The translations under genes were made by a program, and so were the position numbers. This document shows, piece by piece, positions 52,023 through 59,709 of a DNA stretch of 64,000 bases. The DNA is taken from contig CAXFAI010000039.1 of NCBI GenBank assembly GCA_964001305.1, positions 1-64,000 of the forward strand, given 5' to 3'. The notes below the pieces were generated by a model. The model saw nothing but the letters and a program-made list of their open reading frames with translations. It did not search any database and was not told where the DNA came from. Each line of letters starts with the position of its first letter. The first letter of the stretch is position 1. The DNA is from CAJXMH01 sp964001305 (lineage in GTDB: Bacteria; Bacteroidota; Bacteroidia; Flavobacteriales_E; Vicingaceae).

Positions 52023-53003
52023 TTATCTCTTATGTTTGTTTATTGAAGCAAAATAATCATCCAAATCTACATTTCCGCCACTTAAAATAAGTCCAACCTT
52101 TTTATTTTGAAAAAGATTAGCATGTTTGATTATTGCAGCAAGTACGGTTGCACTAGAGGGTTCCACTATAATTTTAAGACGCTCCCAAATTAAACGCATG
52201 GATGAGGTAATTTCTTCATCAGAGACACAAAAGATATCATCTACCAACTGATGAATGATTTCGAAATTGAGTTTACCCAAGGAAGTTAATAGGCCATCGG
52301 CAATGGTTTGAGGATTGGTTTGTGGAATTAATTCTCCAGCTTTTAAAGATTGATAAGCATCATCTGCACCTTTTGGTTCTGCCGCATATACTTTCAAATT
52401 TGGATTGTAGTGTTTACTTGCTAAAGCAGCACCTGCTAGCAGTCCGCCACCACCAACTGGGCAAATAATTCCATCTAGTTGTGGTACTTCATTTAATAAT
52501 TCTTGTGTAGCTGACGATTGTCCGATGATAATGTCACGATGATCGTAAGGTGGAATGAAAACAGCTTTTTCTCGATTTTTAATTTCAAGCATATTTTCTT
52601 CTCTGGCTCTTAAAGTTGGTTCACAAAAAGTGATTTTCCCTACAAGCGCTTTTACGCCATCAACTTTGATTTTTGGTGCATTTTTAGGCATTACAATAAA
52701 GGCTTCAAACCCAAGAAGGCTAGCAGCTTTGGTAAGTGCCTGTGCGTGGTTTCCTGAAGAATGGGTGACCACTTTTCGGCACGAACTTTCTTCCTTTAGT
52801 TTTAGCAACGCATTAATAGCTCCTCTCATTTTAAAAGCGCCCACCTTTTGAAGATTTTCGCATTTAAAGAAAAGCTCAACACCTACCATTTCATTAATAG
52901 AAGTAGAAGTGAGAACAGCTGTTTTGGTGATATAAGGTGCAATAACCTTGTATCGATCTTGCAATTCACTCAGCGGGTACTTTTCAAGAATGGAAGAATG
53001 CAT
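52023..53003 (-). CDS. Threonine/serine dehydratase (PLP fold-type II)
   Basis: 326-residue PLP enzyme that probably deaminates threonine or serine to 2-oxo acids. Schiff-base Lys in VGAFKMRGAINALL, substrate loop THSSGNHAQALTKAA, PLP-phosphate glycine loop PVGGGGLLAGAALASK, and the late LSGGNVD. The C-terminal ACT regulatory domain of biosynthetic IlvA is absent; the length fits catabolic TdcB or serine racemase, which cannot be separated by sequence alone. It starts 2 bp after purE, so it is transcribed with purK-purE. Confidence 0.85.
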   Translation of the reverse strand: MHSSILEKYPLSELQDRYKVIAPYITKTAVLTSTSINEMVGVELFFKCENLQKVGAFKMRGAINALLKLKEESSCRKVVTHSSGNHAQALTKAASLLGFEAFIVMPKNAPKIKVDGVKALVGKITFCEPTLRAREENMLEIKNREKAVFIPPYDHRDIIIGQSSATQELLNEVPQLDGIICPVGGGGLLAGAALASKHYNPNLKVYAAEPKGADDAYQSLKAGELIPQTNPQTIADGLLTSLGKLNFEIIHQLVDDIFCVSDEEITSSMRLIWERLKIIVEPSSATVLAAIIKHANLFQNKKVGLILSGGNVDLDDYFASINKHKR

Positions 53004-53005
53004 CG

Positions 53006-53500
53006 CTATTTTTGATTCTTCAAATCCTCATTCATTTGAGCTACTTTTTCTTTTAAACTTTCTTTGTATGTATCCAGCTGCTTGGCCAAATCCTCATCTA
53101 AAGTGGCAACAATTTGACAAGCCAAAATAGCGGCATTTTTAGCGCCATTTAGTGCTACTGTTGCAACAGGAACACCTCCAGGCATTTGTAATATAGAAAG
53201 TACAGAGTCCCAGCCATCTATAGAATTGCTGGATTTAATGGGAACACCGATAACAGGAAGAGAAGTAGCCGACGCAACCATACCGGGAAGGTGAGCAGCT
53301 CCGCCAGCTGCTGCAACAATTACCTTTAAACCTCTATCTTTAGCACTTGTGGCATATTGCATCATTTTTTCGGGAGTTCTATGCGCTGAAACAATTTCTA
53401 CTTCAAATGCAACATTCATTTCTTTTAAAAAGTCTAAGGCATCTTGCATTACTTTTAAGTCAGAAATGCTACCCATAATAATTCCAATTCTTGTCGTCAT
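53006..53500 (-). CDS. purE: 5-(carboxyamino)imidazole ribonucleotide mutase
   Basis: Class I PurE, moving the carboxyl group of N5-CAIR to form CAIR in purine synthesis. 164 residues with IIMGSISDLKVM (phosphate loop), SAHRTPEKM (catalytic His) and AAAGGAAHLPGMVAS. Seven bp behind purK, as expected for the two-enzyme route that needs PurK. Confidence 0.95.
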   Translation of the reverse strand: MTTRIGIIMGSISDLKVMQDALDFLKEMNVAFEVEIVSAHRTPEKMMQYATSAKDRGLKVIVAAAGGAAHLPGMVASATSLPVIGVPIKSSNSIDGWDSVLSILQMPGGVPVATVALNGAKNAAILACQIVATLDEDLAKQLDTYKESLKEKVAQMNEDLKNQK

Positions 53501-53507
53501 TTTATGT

Positions 53508-54656
53508 TTATTTTGAAGTCACTTTTACAATTTCTTTTACTTGTCTAGCGATTTCTTTCGCTTTATTCAAATCCTTATTTATGATGGTGATATGTCCCAT
53601 TTTTCGAAAGGGTTTCACAAACTCTTTTCCATATAAATGAGGATAAACTCCTCCTAATTTTAAGACTTCTTCCATGCCTTCATATGTAGCTTCTCCAGTG
53701 GCATCTTTTTCACCTAGTAAATTCACCATTACTGATGGAGTTCTAATAGAGGTGTCGCCTAGAGGTAAATCTAAAATAGCGCGCAAATGTTGAGCAAATT
53801 GAGAAGTTACGTTGCCTTCAATACTTTGATGACCGCTATTATGAGCTCTAGGAGCAATTTCGTTTACCATCAAATTTCCTTCAACATCTAGAAACATCTC
53901 TACGGCTAATAAACCTACCATGTCTAATTTTTCAATTACCACTTCAGCTAACTGATAAGCTTGATTAGCGATTGATTCCGAAACAGAAGCAGGTGAAAAT
54001 AAAAACTCAACCATATTGGCTTCAGGATTAAATTCTAACTCAACCAAGGGGAAATGTTTGATTTCTCCGGATTCATTTCGAGCAACTATAACAGAAAGTT
54101 CTTTGTCTAATTCAACAGCTTCTTCCAACACAGAAGGTGCATCAAAAGCCTTGTTTAAGTCATCCTTTGATGCAATAGATTGCACACCATACCCATCGTA
54201 ACCTGAAGTTCTTAACTTTTGGAAGATAGGAAATGAAATATTTGCTGTTTCTAACTCAGATTTATTGTCAATTAATGTATATGGAGAAGTAGGGATATTA
54301 TTTTTTGAGTAAAACTCTTTTTGTAAGCCTTTGTCTTGAATGATTTTTAAAACTCGAGGCTGAGGGAATACTTTCACACCTTCAGATTCTAGTTTCTGAA
54401 GAGCATCTGAATTTACATCTTCAAACTCAATACTTACTACTTTTTTATCTTTTCCAAACTCATAAACATCATTAAAGTCTTTAAAGTTTCCACAAACAAA
54501 TTCATTGGCCAATGTCTTACATGGAGCGTTTTCCGAAGGATCTAAAATGTCAATATGTAGATTAAGGTTGTAAGCTTCTTGCAGCGTCATTCTTCCAAGT
54601 TGGCCGCCACCAAGTAAGCCAATTTTGAAATTTTCAGAATGGATATTCGTCGTCAT
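53508..54656 (-). CDS. purK: 5-(carboxyamino)imidazole ribonucleotide synthase
   Basis: ATP-grasp enzyme that carboxylates AIR to N5-CAIR. 382 residues: start region FKIGLLGGGQLGRMTLQEAYNL, central YDGYGVQSI, and the Mg/ATP block NEIAPRAHNSGHQSIEGNVTSQFAQHLRAI. Operon purK-purE-dehydratase. A minus-strand TACATTTG at 54676-54683 supplies a promoter. Confidence 0.95.
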   Translation of the reverse strand: MTTNIHSENFKIGLLGGGQLGRMTLQEAYNLNLHIDILDPSENAPCKTLANEFVCGNFKDFNDVYEFGKDKKVVSIEFEDVNSDALQKLESEGVKVFPQPRVLKIIQDKGLQKEFYSKNNIPTSPYTLIDNKSELETANISFPIFQKLRTSGYDGYGVQSIASKDDLNKAFDAPSVLEEAVELDKELSVIVARNESGEIKHFPLVELEFNPEANMVEFLFSPASVSESIANQAYQLAEVVIEKLDMVGLLAVEMFLDVEGNLMVNEIAPRAHNSGHQSIEGNVTSQFAQHLRAILDLPLGDTSIRTPSVMVNLLGEKDATGEATYEGMEEVLKLGGVYPHLYGKEFVKPFRKMGHITIINKDLNKAKEIARQVKEIVKVTSK

Positions 54657-54675
54657 AAATGCAATTTGTAAGCTG

Positions 54676-54683
54676 CAAATGTA
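54676..54683 (-). promoter_or_regulatory. -7 element of the purK operon
   Basis: Minus strand TACATTTG matches TAnnTTTG, 19 bp before the purK ATG. A clear TTG at the standard distance is lacking. Confidence 0.5.
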
Positions 54684-54742
54684 GGGTGAAAATGTTTGTT
54701 AATAAACTCTTAATATTAAAGAATAGGAGTGGCTATTATTGT

Positions 54743-54750
54743 TACTTTTG
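54743..54750 (+). promoter_or_regulatory. -7 element of the hpt-adk fusion gene
   Basis: TACTTTTG at 54743-54750 on the plus strand, 27 bp before the TTG start. No good -33 TTG seen. Back-to-back with the purK promoter in a 121-bp divergent region. Confidence 0.4.
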
Positions 54751-54777
54751 TTCGCCTAGACAGAAAATTAACCTCGT

Positions 54778-55911
54778 TTGAAACGAATTAAGATTCACGA
54801 TAAAGTCTTCGAACCTTATTTATCTGAGGAGACTATTCAAAAGGCGATTAAGGAAGTTGCGCAAAAACTTCATCAACGCTATATTGGTAAGCAACCTGTG
54901 TTTATAGGTGTATTAAATGGTAGCTTTTTCTTTGCTGCGGATTTATTAAAGCACATTGATTTTGACTGTGAGGTTTCATTTGTAAAAGTGGCTTCTTATC
55001 AAGGTACAAAAAGTAGCGGAAATGTCCGGCAGTTAATAGGATTAGACCAAAAGATTCAAGACCGACATGTGATTATTGTTGAAGATGTTGTTGATACAGG
55101 AAATACTGTTGAAGCAGTTAGAGAGCAACTCCAGAATATGGGTGCAAAATCTATCGCAATAACCACGCTATTATTTAAGCCAACTATTTATGAGAAGGAG
55201 ATTCCCATAGAATATCCTGCCATAGAAATTAATCCTGAGTTTGTTGTGGGTTATGGTCTTGATTACGACGGATTAGGTAGAAATTTAAACGAAATTTTTG
55301 TGCTTTCTGAATCACAAAGCATTAAAGCAAATACAGATATGTTGAACATTGTATTATTTGGCCCTCCAGGTGCGGGTAAAGGAACTCAAGCTGAAAAGCT
55401 AAAAGAAGCTTATAACTTAACGCATTTATCTACAGGTGATATTTTGCGAAATGAAATAAAGAATGAAACCGAGCTTGGAACACTTGCCAAAACTTATATG
55501 AATAAGGGTGAGTTGGTGCCAGATGAGGTTGTGATAGATATGATTGAAAAATGCTTGATGGAATACAAAGATTCTAAAGGCTTTATATTTGATGGATTTC
55601 CACGAACCACTGAGCAAGCTAGAGCTTTAGATAGCTTACTTCAAAAGCACAATACCGAAATAGATATTATGCTTTCGTTAGAGGTAGATGATGAAGAATT
55701 GGTTGCAAGAATTGTACAACGAGGAAGAGAATCAGGCAGAGAGGATGATAAAAATGAATCGGTTATATTCAATCGAATTATTACTTACAATAAAAAGACA
55801 GCTCCACTAAAAGATTACTATGGTGAGCAAAATAAGTACCATGTAATAAAAGGAGTAGGTGAAATCGATCAAGTATTTGGGAGATTAGAAGAAGCCATTA
55901 ATTCGCTTTAA
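54778..55911 (+). CDS. Fused hypoxanthine phosphoribosyltransferase - adenylate kinase
   Basis: Bifunctional purine-salvage/energy protein of 377 residues. Residues 1-178 are a complete Hpt: EVSFVKVASYQGTKSSG and the PRPP loop VIIVEDVVDTGNT (98-110). After a short linker (about 176-187) comes a full adenylate kinase beginning at M188: MLNIVLFGPPGAGKGTQ (P-loop 195-203), DGFPRTTEQA, and the lid arginines RGRESGREDD. The two are in one uninterrupted frame. It starts at TTG 54778 (MKRIKIHDKVFEPYL); the next Met is far inside. Met188 could allow internal initiation of separate Adk. obgE lies downstream across one opposing gene. Confidence 0.93.
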   Translation: MKRIKIHDKVFEPYLSEETIQKAIKEVAQKLHQRYIGKQPVFIGVLNGSFFFAADLLKHIDFDCEVSFVKVASYQGTKSSGNVRQLIGLDQKIQDRHVIIVEDVVDTGNTVEAVREQLQNMGAKSIAITTLLFKPTIYEKEIPIEYPAIEINPEFVVGYGLDYDGLGRNLNEIFVLSESQSIKANTDMLNIVLFGPPGAGKGTQAEKLKEAYNLTHLSTGDILRNEIKNETELGTLAKTYMNKGELVPDEVVIDMIEKCLMEYKDSKGFIFDGFPRTTEQARALDSLLQKHNTEIDIMLSLEVDDEELVARIVQRGRESGREDDKNESVIFNRIITYNKKTAPLKDYYGEQNKYHVIKGVGEIDQVFGRLEEAINSL

Positions 55912-55924
55912 TTAAAAGCGAATT
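55900..55924. terminator. Hairpin centred on abutting convergent stop codons
   Basis: Perfect 10-bp stem AATTCGCTTT / AAAGCGAATT, loop AATTA. The stop codons of the hpt-adk fusion (55909-55911) and of the convergent regulator (55912-55914, minus) are adjacent and lie in and beside the loop. No T run follows on either side, so termination efficiency is uncertain. Confidence 0.5.
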
Positions 55925-57585
55925 CCCGATATAAGAATATCATCTACTTGCTCTTCATCCTTTTTCCAATCGAGAAAGGCATTTTTTACAATAATACCTT
56001 GTTCTGCCATTGGAAGATGGCAAATATTAGTAATCATTTGTGCCACATTTTTGGTCATGAATTTTTTACCTCTTGGACCTCCAAATTGATCTGGATAGCC
56101 ATCTGAGAATAAGTAAAAGCAATCGCCACTTTCAATCGGAATTCGATGAGTTGTAAATTGCTTTCTATGGCGTGAAAAGCCACCAATTGAAAATTTATCC
56201 CCTTTAATAATATGTAGTTCGCCTCCTTTGGTGTAATATAAAGGCCTCATTGCTCCTGCATATTCTAGTTTTCCTTGTTCAAAGTTGACAGAAATAATTC
56301 CTAACTCCATCCCATCTTTACTATTCTTTTCTTGAGGGTTGTTTTGGTTTAGAGAAATTTTAACCCGTTTGTCTAATTCTTTTAGAATAACTCCTGGGTC
56401 GGTAATTTTTTGATCGGATACGATTTCATTGAGTTGAGTATAACCTATAATTGACATAAATGCCCCGGGTACTCCATGACCTGTGCAGTCAACTACAGCA
56501 AAAAGGGGTTTTTTTCGACTGTATTCAAACCAGTAAAAATCGCCACTAACAATATCTTTAGGCGCATAATAAATAAACGAATCATTAAAGTATTGTTTTA
56601 TTTTTTGTTTACTAGGTAAAATGGATGCTTGTATGCGCTTGGCATAGTTTATACTTTCACGTATCTCTTTATTTTGGGCTTCTACAACTTCTTTTTCTTC
56701 AACCAATTGATTGGTTCTATTCTCTACTTTTTCTTCAAGCGTCGCATTTAAGTTTTGAAGCTCTTTATTGGCTTGGTCTAAATCTTCTAAACTTCTTATC
56801 AATGCCTGTTCTGCTTTCTTTTTAGCTGTAATGTCTTTTATAATCCCTTGATAGCCAATGATTCTTTCGTCTTCATCTTTAACGGTGGTAGTGCTTAGTA
56901 GGCAATTAAGAATACTTATTTTGTCTTTCTTTAATAAGTCTACTTCATAATCCGCTACTTGTCCTTCTCGAGCTAAAATATTCTTTAGCTTATTCCGATC
57001 GTCTTGGTTAATGTACAAGTCTGATACTTTGAGGGAATTTATATCTTCAAGTTCATAGCCAAAAAGTTTCAAACCAGCAGGGTTGATATCAATGAAATCG
57101 CCTTCTACTGTTGACATGTAAATAGCATCTTTTGACTGCATGAATAGCTGACGGTATTTTTCTTCACTCCTAAGCAGTTCTTCTTCTTTCTGCTTTCTTT
57201 CAATGGAATATGAAATACTTCGAACCAACATGTTCTGCGTTAATTCACTCTTAATTAAAAAGTCTTGAGCACCTCTTTTAACCGCATTTTTTCCTACCAT
57301 ATCATCCTCAATTTCGGTAAGAACTATGAAAGGAATTTCTGAATAGGTAGCAAAAAGTCCATCGAAGGTGTGAATGCCATAACTGTCAGAAAGAAAGAGG
57401 TTCAAGAGAATTAAATCAACCTTAGCTTCTTTAATTAGTTGAGTTGCTTCTTCAAGGTTATAAGCGTGGTAAATATTAAAATTAAATGTATCTGTATCAC
57501 CAAGCATTTCCCCAAGGGTCAAGGCATCTGTTTCTGAGCTTTCTATAATTAGAACGCTTATTTCGTCTGTTTGTATTAGTTCCAT
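55912..57585 (-). CDS. Pseudo-receiver/PAS/SpoIIE-type phosphatase
   Basis: 557-residue cytosolic signalling protein. Receiver-like domain 1-125 in which the phosphoacceptor Asp is Asn (DLILLNLFL, N62) and the acidic pair is reduced to ESS; Thr90 and Lys112 are kept. PAS domain about 140-258 (IYMSTVEGDFIDINPAGLKLFGY), coiled coil about 260-310, then PP2C/SpoIIE domain about 330-557 with SGDFYWFEY, FAVVDCTGHGVPGAFMSIIGY, LFSDGYPDQFGGPRGKKF and VDDILISG. Phosphatase output probably acts on an anti-sigma-antagonist-like protein. The phosphatase half parallels the 24.4-25.3 kb gene. Confidence 0.88.
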   Translation of the reverse strand: MELIQTDEISVLIIESSETDALTLGEMLGDTDTFNFNIYHAYNLEEATQLIKEAKVDLILLNLFLSDSYGIHTFDGLFATYSEIPFIVLTEIEDDMVGKNAVKRGAQDFLIKSELTQNMLVRSISYSIERKQKEEELLRSEEKYRQLFMQSKDAIYMSTVEGDFIDINPAGLKLFGYELEDINSLKVSDLYINQDDRNKLKNILAREGQVADYEVDLLKKDKISILNCLLSTTTVKDEDERIIGYQGIIKDITAKKKAEQALIRSLEDLDQANKELQNLNATLEEKVENRTNQLVEEKEVVEAQNKEIRESINYAKRIQASILPSKQKIKQYFNDSFIYYAPKDIVSGDFYWFEYSRKKPLFAVVDCTGHGVPGAFMSIIGYTQLNEIVSDQKITDPGVILKELDKRVKISLNQNNPQEKNSKDGMELGIISVNFEQGKLEYAGAMRPLYYTKGGELHIIKGDKFSIGGFSRHRKQFTTHRIPIESGDCFYLFSDGYPDQFGGPRGKKFMTKNVAQMITNICHLPMAEQGIIVKNAFLDWKKDEEQVDDILISGIRF

Positions 57586-57760
57586 TAAGTGAGTAAATTC
57601 ATTTCTTCAGCTAAACGAATTGTCCCAAATATAAGGTCAAATGGTTCATATATCTGGACTTATTTTTTATTATTCGTCAAACGGAGCTATTTGAGCTACA
57701 ACTATTGCTTAATATTAGATTAACATTGAAGATAATAAACTCGCAATGGGTTTAATACTT

Positions 57761-57768
57761 TACTTTTG
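57761..57768 (+). promoter_or_regulatory. -7 element of obgE (near-leaderless)
   Basis: TACTTTTG, full match, ends six bases before the obgE ATG at 57775, implying a very short or absent leader. No clear TTG at the -33 position. Confidence 0.45.
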
Positions 57769-57774
57769 CGAAAT

Positions 57775-58767
57775 ATGGCAAATCCAAACTTTATTGATTA
57801 CGTTAAAATCTGCTGTCGTTCAGGTAGAGGAGGGGCAGGTTCACCTCATTTGCATAGAGACAGATTAACTGCAAAGGGTGGTCCCGATGGAGGTGATGGA
57901 GGAAGAGGAGGACATATTATTTTAAAAGGGAATAGTCAACTTTGGACTCTTTTGCACTTAAAATACCAGAAGCATGTAATTGCAGAAGCCGGAATGCATG
58001 GTGGTGCAAACCAAAGTACAGGAAAGCAAGGTGAAGATATTGTTTTGGAAGTGCCTATTGGAACAATAGCGAAGTCTGCTGAAAGTGGCGAAGTATTGTT
58101 TGAAATAATGGAAGATGGAGAAGAGCATATTTTGCTTGCCGGCGGTAGAGGTGGTTTAGGCAATGTTCATTTTAAAAGTTCTACAAACCAAACCCCAAGG
58201 TTTGCCCAAGAGGGCGAGGCAGGAAAAGAAGAGTGGATGATTTTGGAACTAAAGGTATTAGCCGATGTAGGTTTGGTTGGATTTCCAAATGCCGGAAAAT
58301 CTACTTTACTTTCAGTTTTATCAGCTGCTAAGCCAGAAATTGCCAATTATCCATTTACAACCCTCACTCCAAATCTAGGAATGGTTCAATATCGTGATTA
58401 TCGCTCATTTGTTATGGCAGATATTCCCGGAATTATAGAAGGGGCCCATGAGGGAAAAGGTCTTGGATTAAGATTTTTAAGGCATATTGAACGAAATGCT
58501 GCTTTATTATTTATCGTCCCAGCTGATGCTGATGACATTGAAAAGGAATATAATGTACTAGTAGCAGAGCTTCAAAAGCACAATCCTGAATTGTTAGATA
58601 AGAAGAGATTGCTTGCAATTAGTAAAAGTGATATGTTAGATGAAGAACTCACTCAAGAGATAAAAGCACAATTACCTGAGGTTGACTCCATTTTTATATC
58701 TTCGGTTGCCCAGCAAAATTTGGTGCAGTTAAAAGATAAACTTTGGCAGTTAATTAATACTCCATGA
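57775..58767 (+). CDS. obgE: GTPase ObgE/CgtA
   Basis: Ribosome-assembly GTPase, 330 residues from ATG 57775 (MANPNFIDYVKICC); a TTG three codons earlier is less likely. Glycine-rich Obg fold (about 1-158, GRGGAGSPHLHRDRLTAKGGPDGGDGGRGG) and G domain (about 160-325): G1 GFPNAGKSTLL, G2 TTLTP, G3 DIPGI, G4 SKSD. It lacks the C-terminal OCT extension. Its stop overlaps the PAP2 gene by 4 bp. Confidence 0.95.
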   Translation: MANPNFIDYVKICCRSGRGGAGSPHLHRDRLTAKGGPDGGDGGRGGHIILKGNSQLWTLLHLKYQKHVIAEAGMHGGANQSTGKQGEDIVLEVPIGTIAKSAESGEVLFEIMEDGEEHILLAGGRGGLGNVHFKSSTNQTPRFAQEGEAGKEEWMILELKVLADVGLVGFPNAGKSTLLSVLSAAKPEIANYPFTTLTPNLGMVQYRDYRSFVMADIPGIIEGAHEGKGLGLRFLRHIERNAALLFIVPADADDIEKEYNVLVAELQKHNPELLDKKRLLAISKSDMLDEELTQEIKAQLPEVDSIFISSVAQQNLVQLKDKLWQLINTP

Positions 58768-59339
58768 TTGACTTATTAGAACAACTAGACCAATCGCTCT
58801 TCCTTTTTTTGAATTCAATTCATAATGAGAGTTGGGATCAAATCATGTTATTCATATCTGGAAAAGTGGAATGGATTCCACTATATATCATTTTATTAAT
58901 TCTAATAATCTTAAAATATAAAAGGAAGGCTGTATGGATCATATTAGCTTCAGCATTATTAATCCTACTTTCCGATCAAATTTCAGTTCAAGTATTCAAG
59001 GAAGGCTTTCAACGATATAGGCCGTGTCACAACTTAGACATTAAATCTCTTGTTCATATTGTTAATAATAAGTGTGGAGGAACTTATGGTTTTGTTTCAA
59101 GCCATGCGACAAATTCATTTGCCATTGCAACTTTTATCGGTTTGCTGTTAAAAAGGCAAGAAATGAAATGGGCACTTTTACTATTAGTGGTCTGGGCAGC
59201 AATTGTTTCTTATAGTCGTATTTATCTTGGTGTGCATTATCCTTCTGATGTGGTGGGTGGGGCTCTATTAGGTATTACTCTTGCATGGGGTATGTTTTAT
59301 TTTTTAAAGAAAACTCTATTTAAAAAGGAAAGCTTATGA
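58764..59339 (+). CDS. PAP2-family membrane phosphatase
   Basis: 191-residue inner-membrane phosphatase with about five helices, probably dephosphorylating undecaprenyl pyrophosphate or another lipid phosphate. The three PAP2 motifs are complete: KEGFQRYRPC, FVSSHATNSFA (Ser-His) and SRIYLGVHYPSDVVGG (catalytic His and Asp). Overlaps obgE and crcB by 4 bp each. Confidence 0.9.
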   Translation: MIDLLEQLDQSLFLFLNSIHNESWDQIMLFISGKVEWIPLYIILLILIILKYKRKAVWIILASALLILLSDQISVQVFKEGFQRYRPCHNLDIKSLVHIVNNKCGGTYGFVSSHATNSFAIATFIGLLLKRQEMKWALLLLVVWAAIVSYSRIYLGVHYPSDVVGGALLGITLAWGMFYFLKKTLFKKESL

Positions 59340-59707
59340 AAGCCCTTTTAGTTGTATTTGTAGGAGGTGGGTTAGGAAGCGTAATTAGATACCTCATTTC
59401 TTTTTTTTCTTTAAAATATTTAGAATCAAGTCATTTACCACTGGCAACTTTTATATCAAATGCAATGGCATGTCTTGTTTTGGGCTTGAGTTTGTATTAT
59501 ATTCATTCCAAATTTGAATCAGAGTCACTCAAGCTATTTCTTGCGGTTGGTTTTTGTGGTGGTCTTTCCACATTTTCAACCTTCAGTTTAGAAACATTTG
59601 CTTTGGTAAAAGAAGGCATGATTGGATTAGCCATCCTTAACGTTATATTAAGTTTGGTGGTAGGAATATCTGCTATTTTTGTGCTTTATACAAATTCAAC
59701 AAATTAG
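59336..59707 (+). CDS. crcB: Fluoride channel CrcB/Fluc
   Basis: 123-residue four-helix membrane protein that exports fluoride as a dual-topology dimer. Signatures: GGGLGSVIRYLISF, the pore Asn in FISNAMACLVLG, and GFCGGLSTFSTFSLE with the central sodium-site Thr/Ser and Phe-box. Single copy, so a homodimer. No fluoride riboswitch was recognised upstream; it is translated within the obgE operon. Confidence 0.93.
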   Translation: MKALLVVFVGGGLGSVIRYLISFFSLKYLESSHLPLATFISNAMACLVLGLSLYYIHSKFESESLKLFLAVGFCGGLSTFSTFSLETFALVKEGMIGLAILNVILSLVVGISAIFVLYTNSTN

Positions 59708-59709
59708 TT

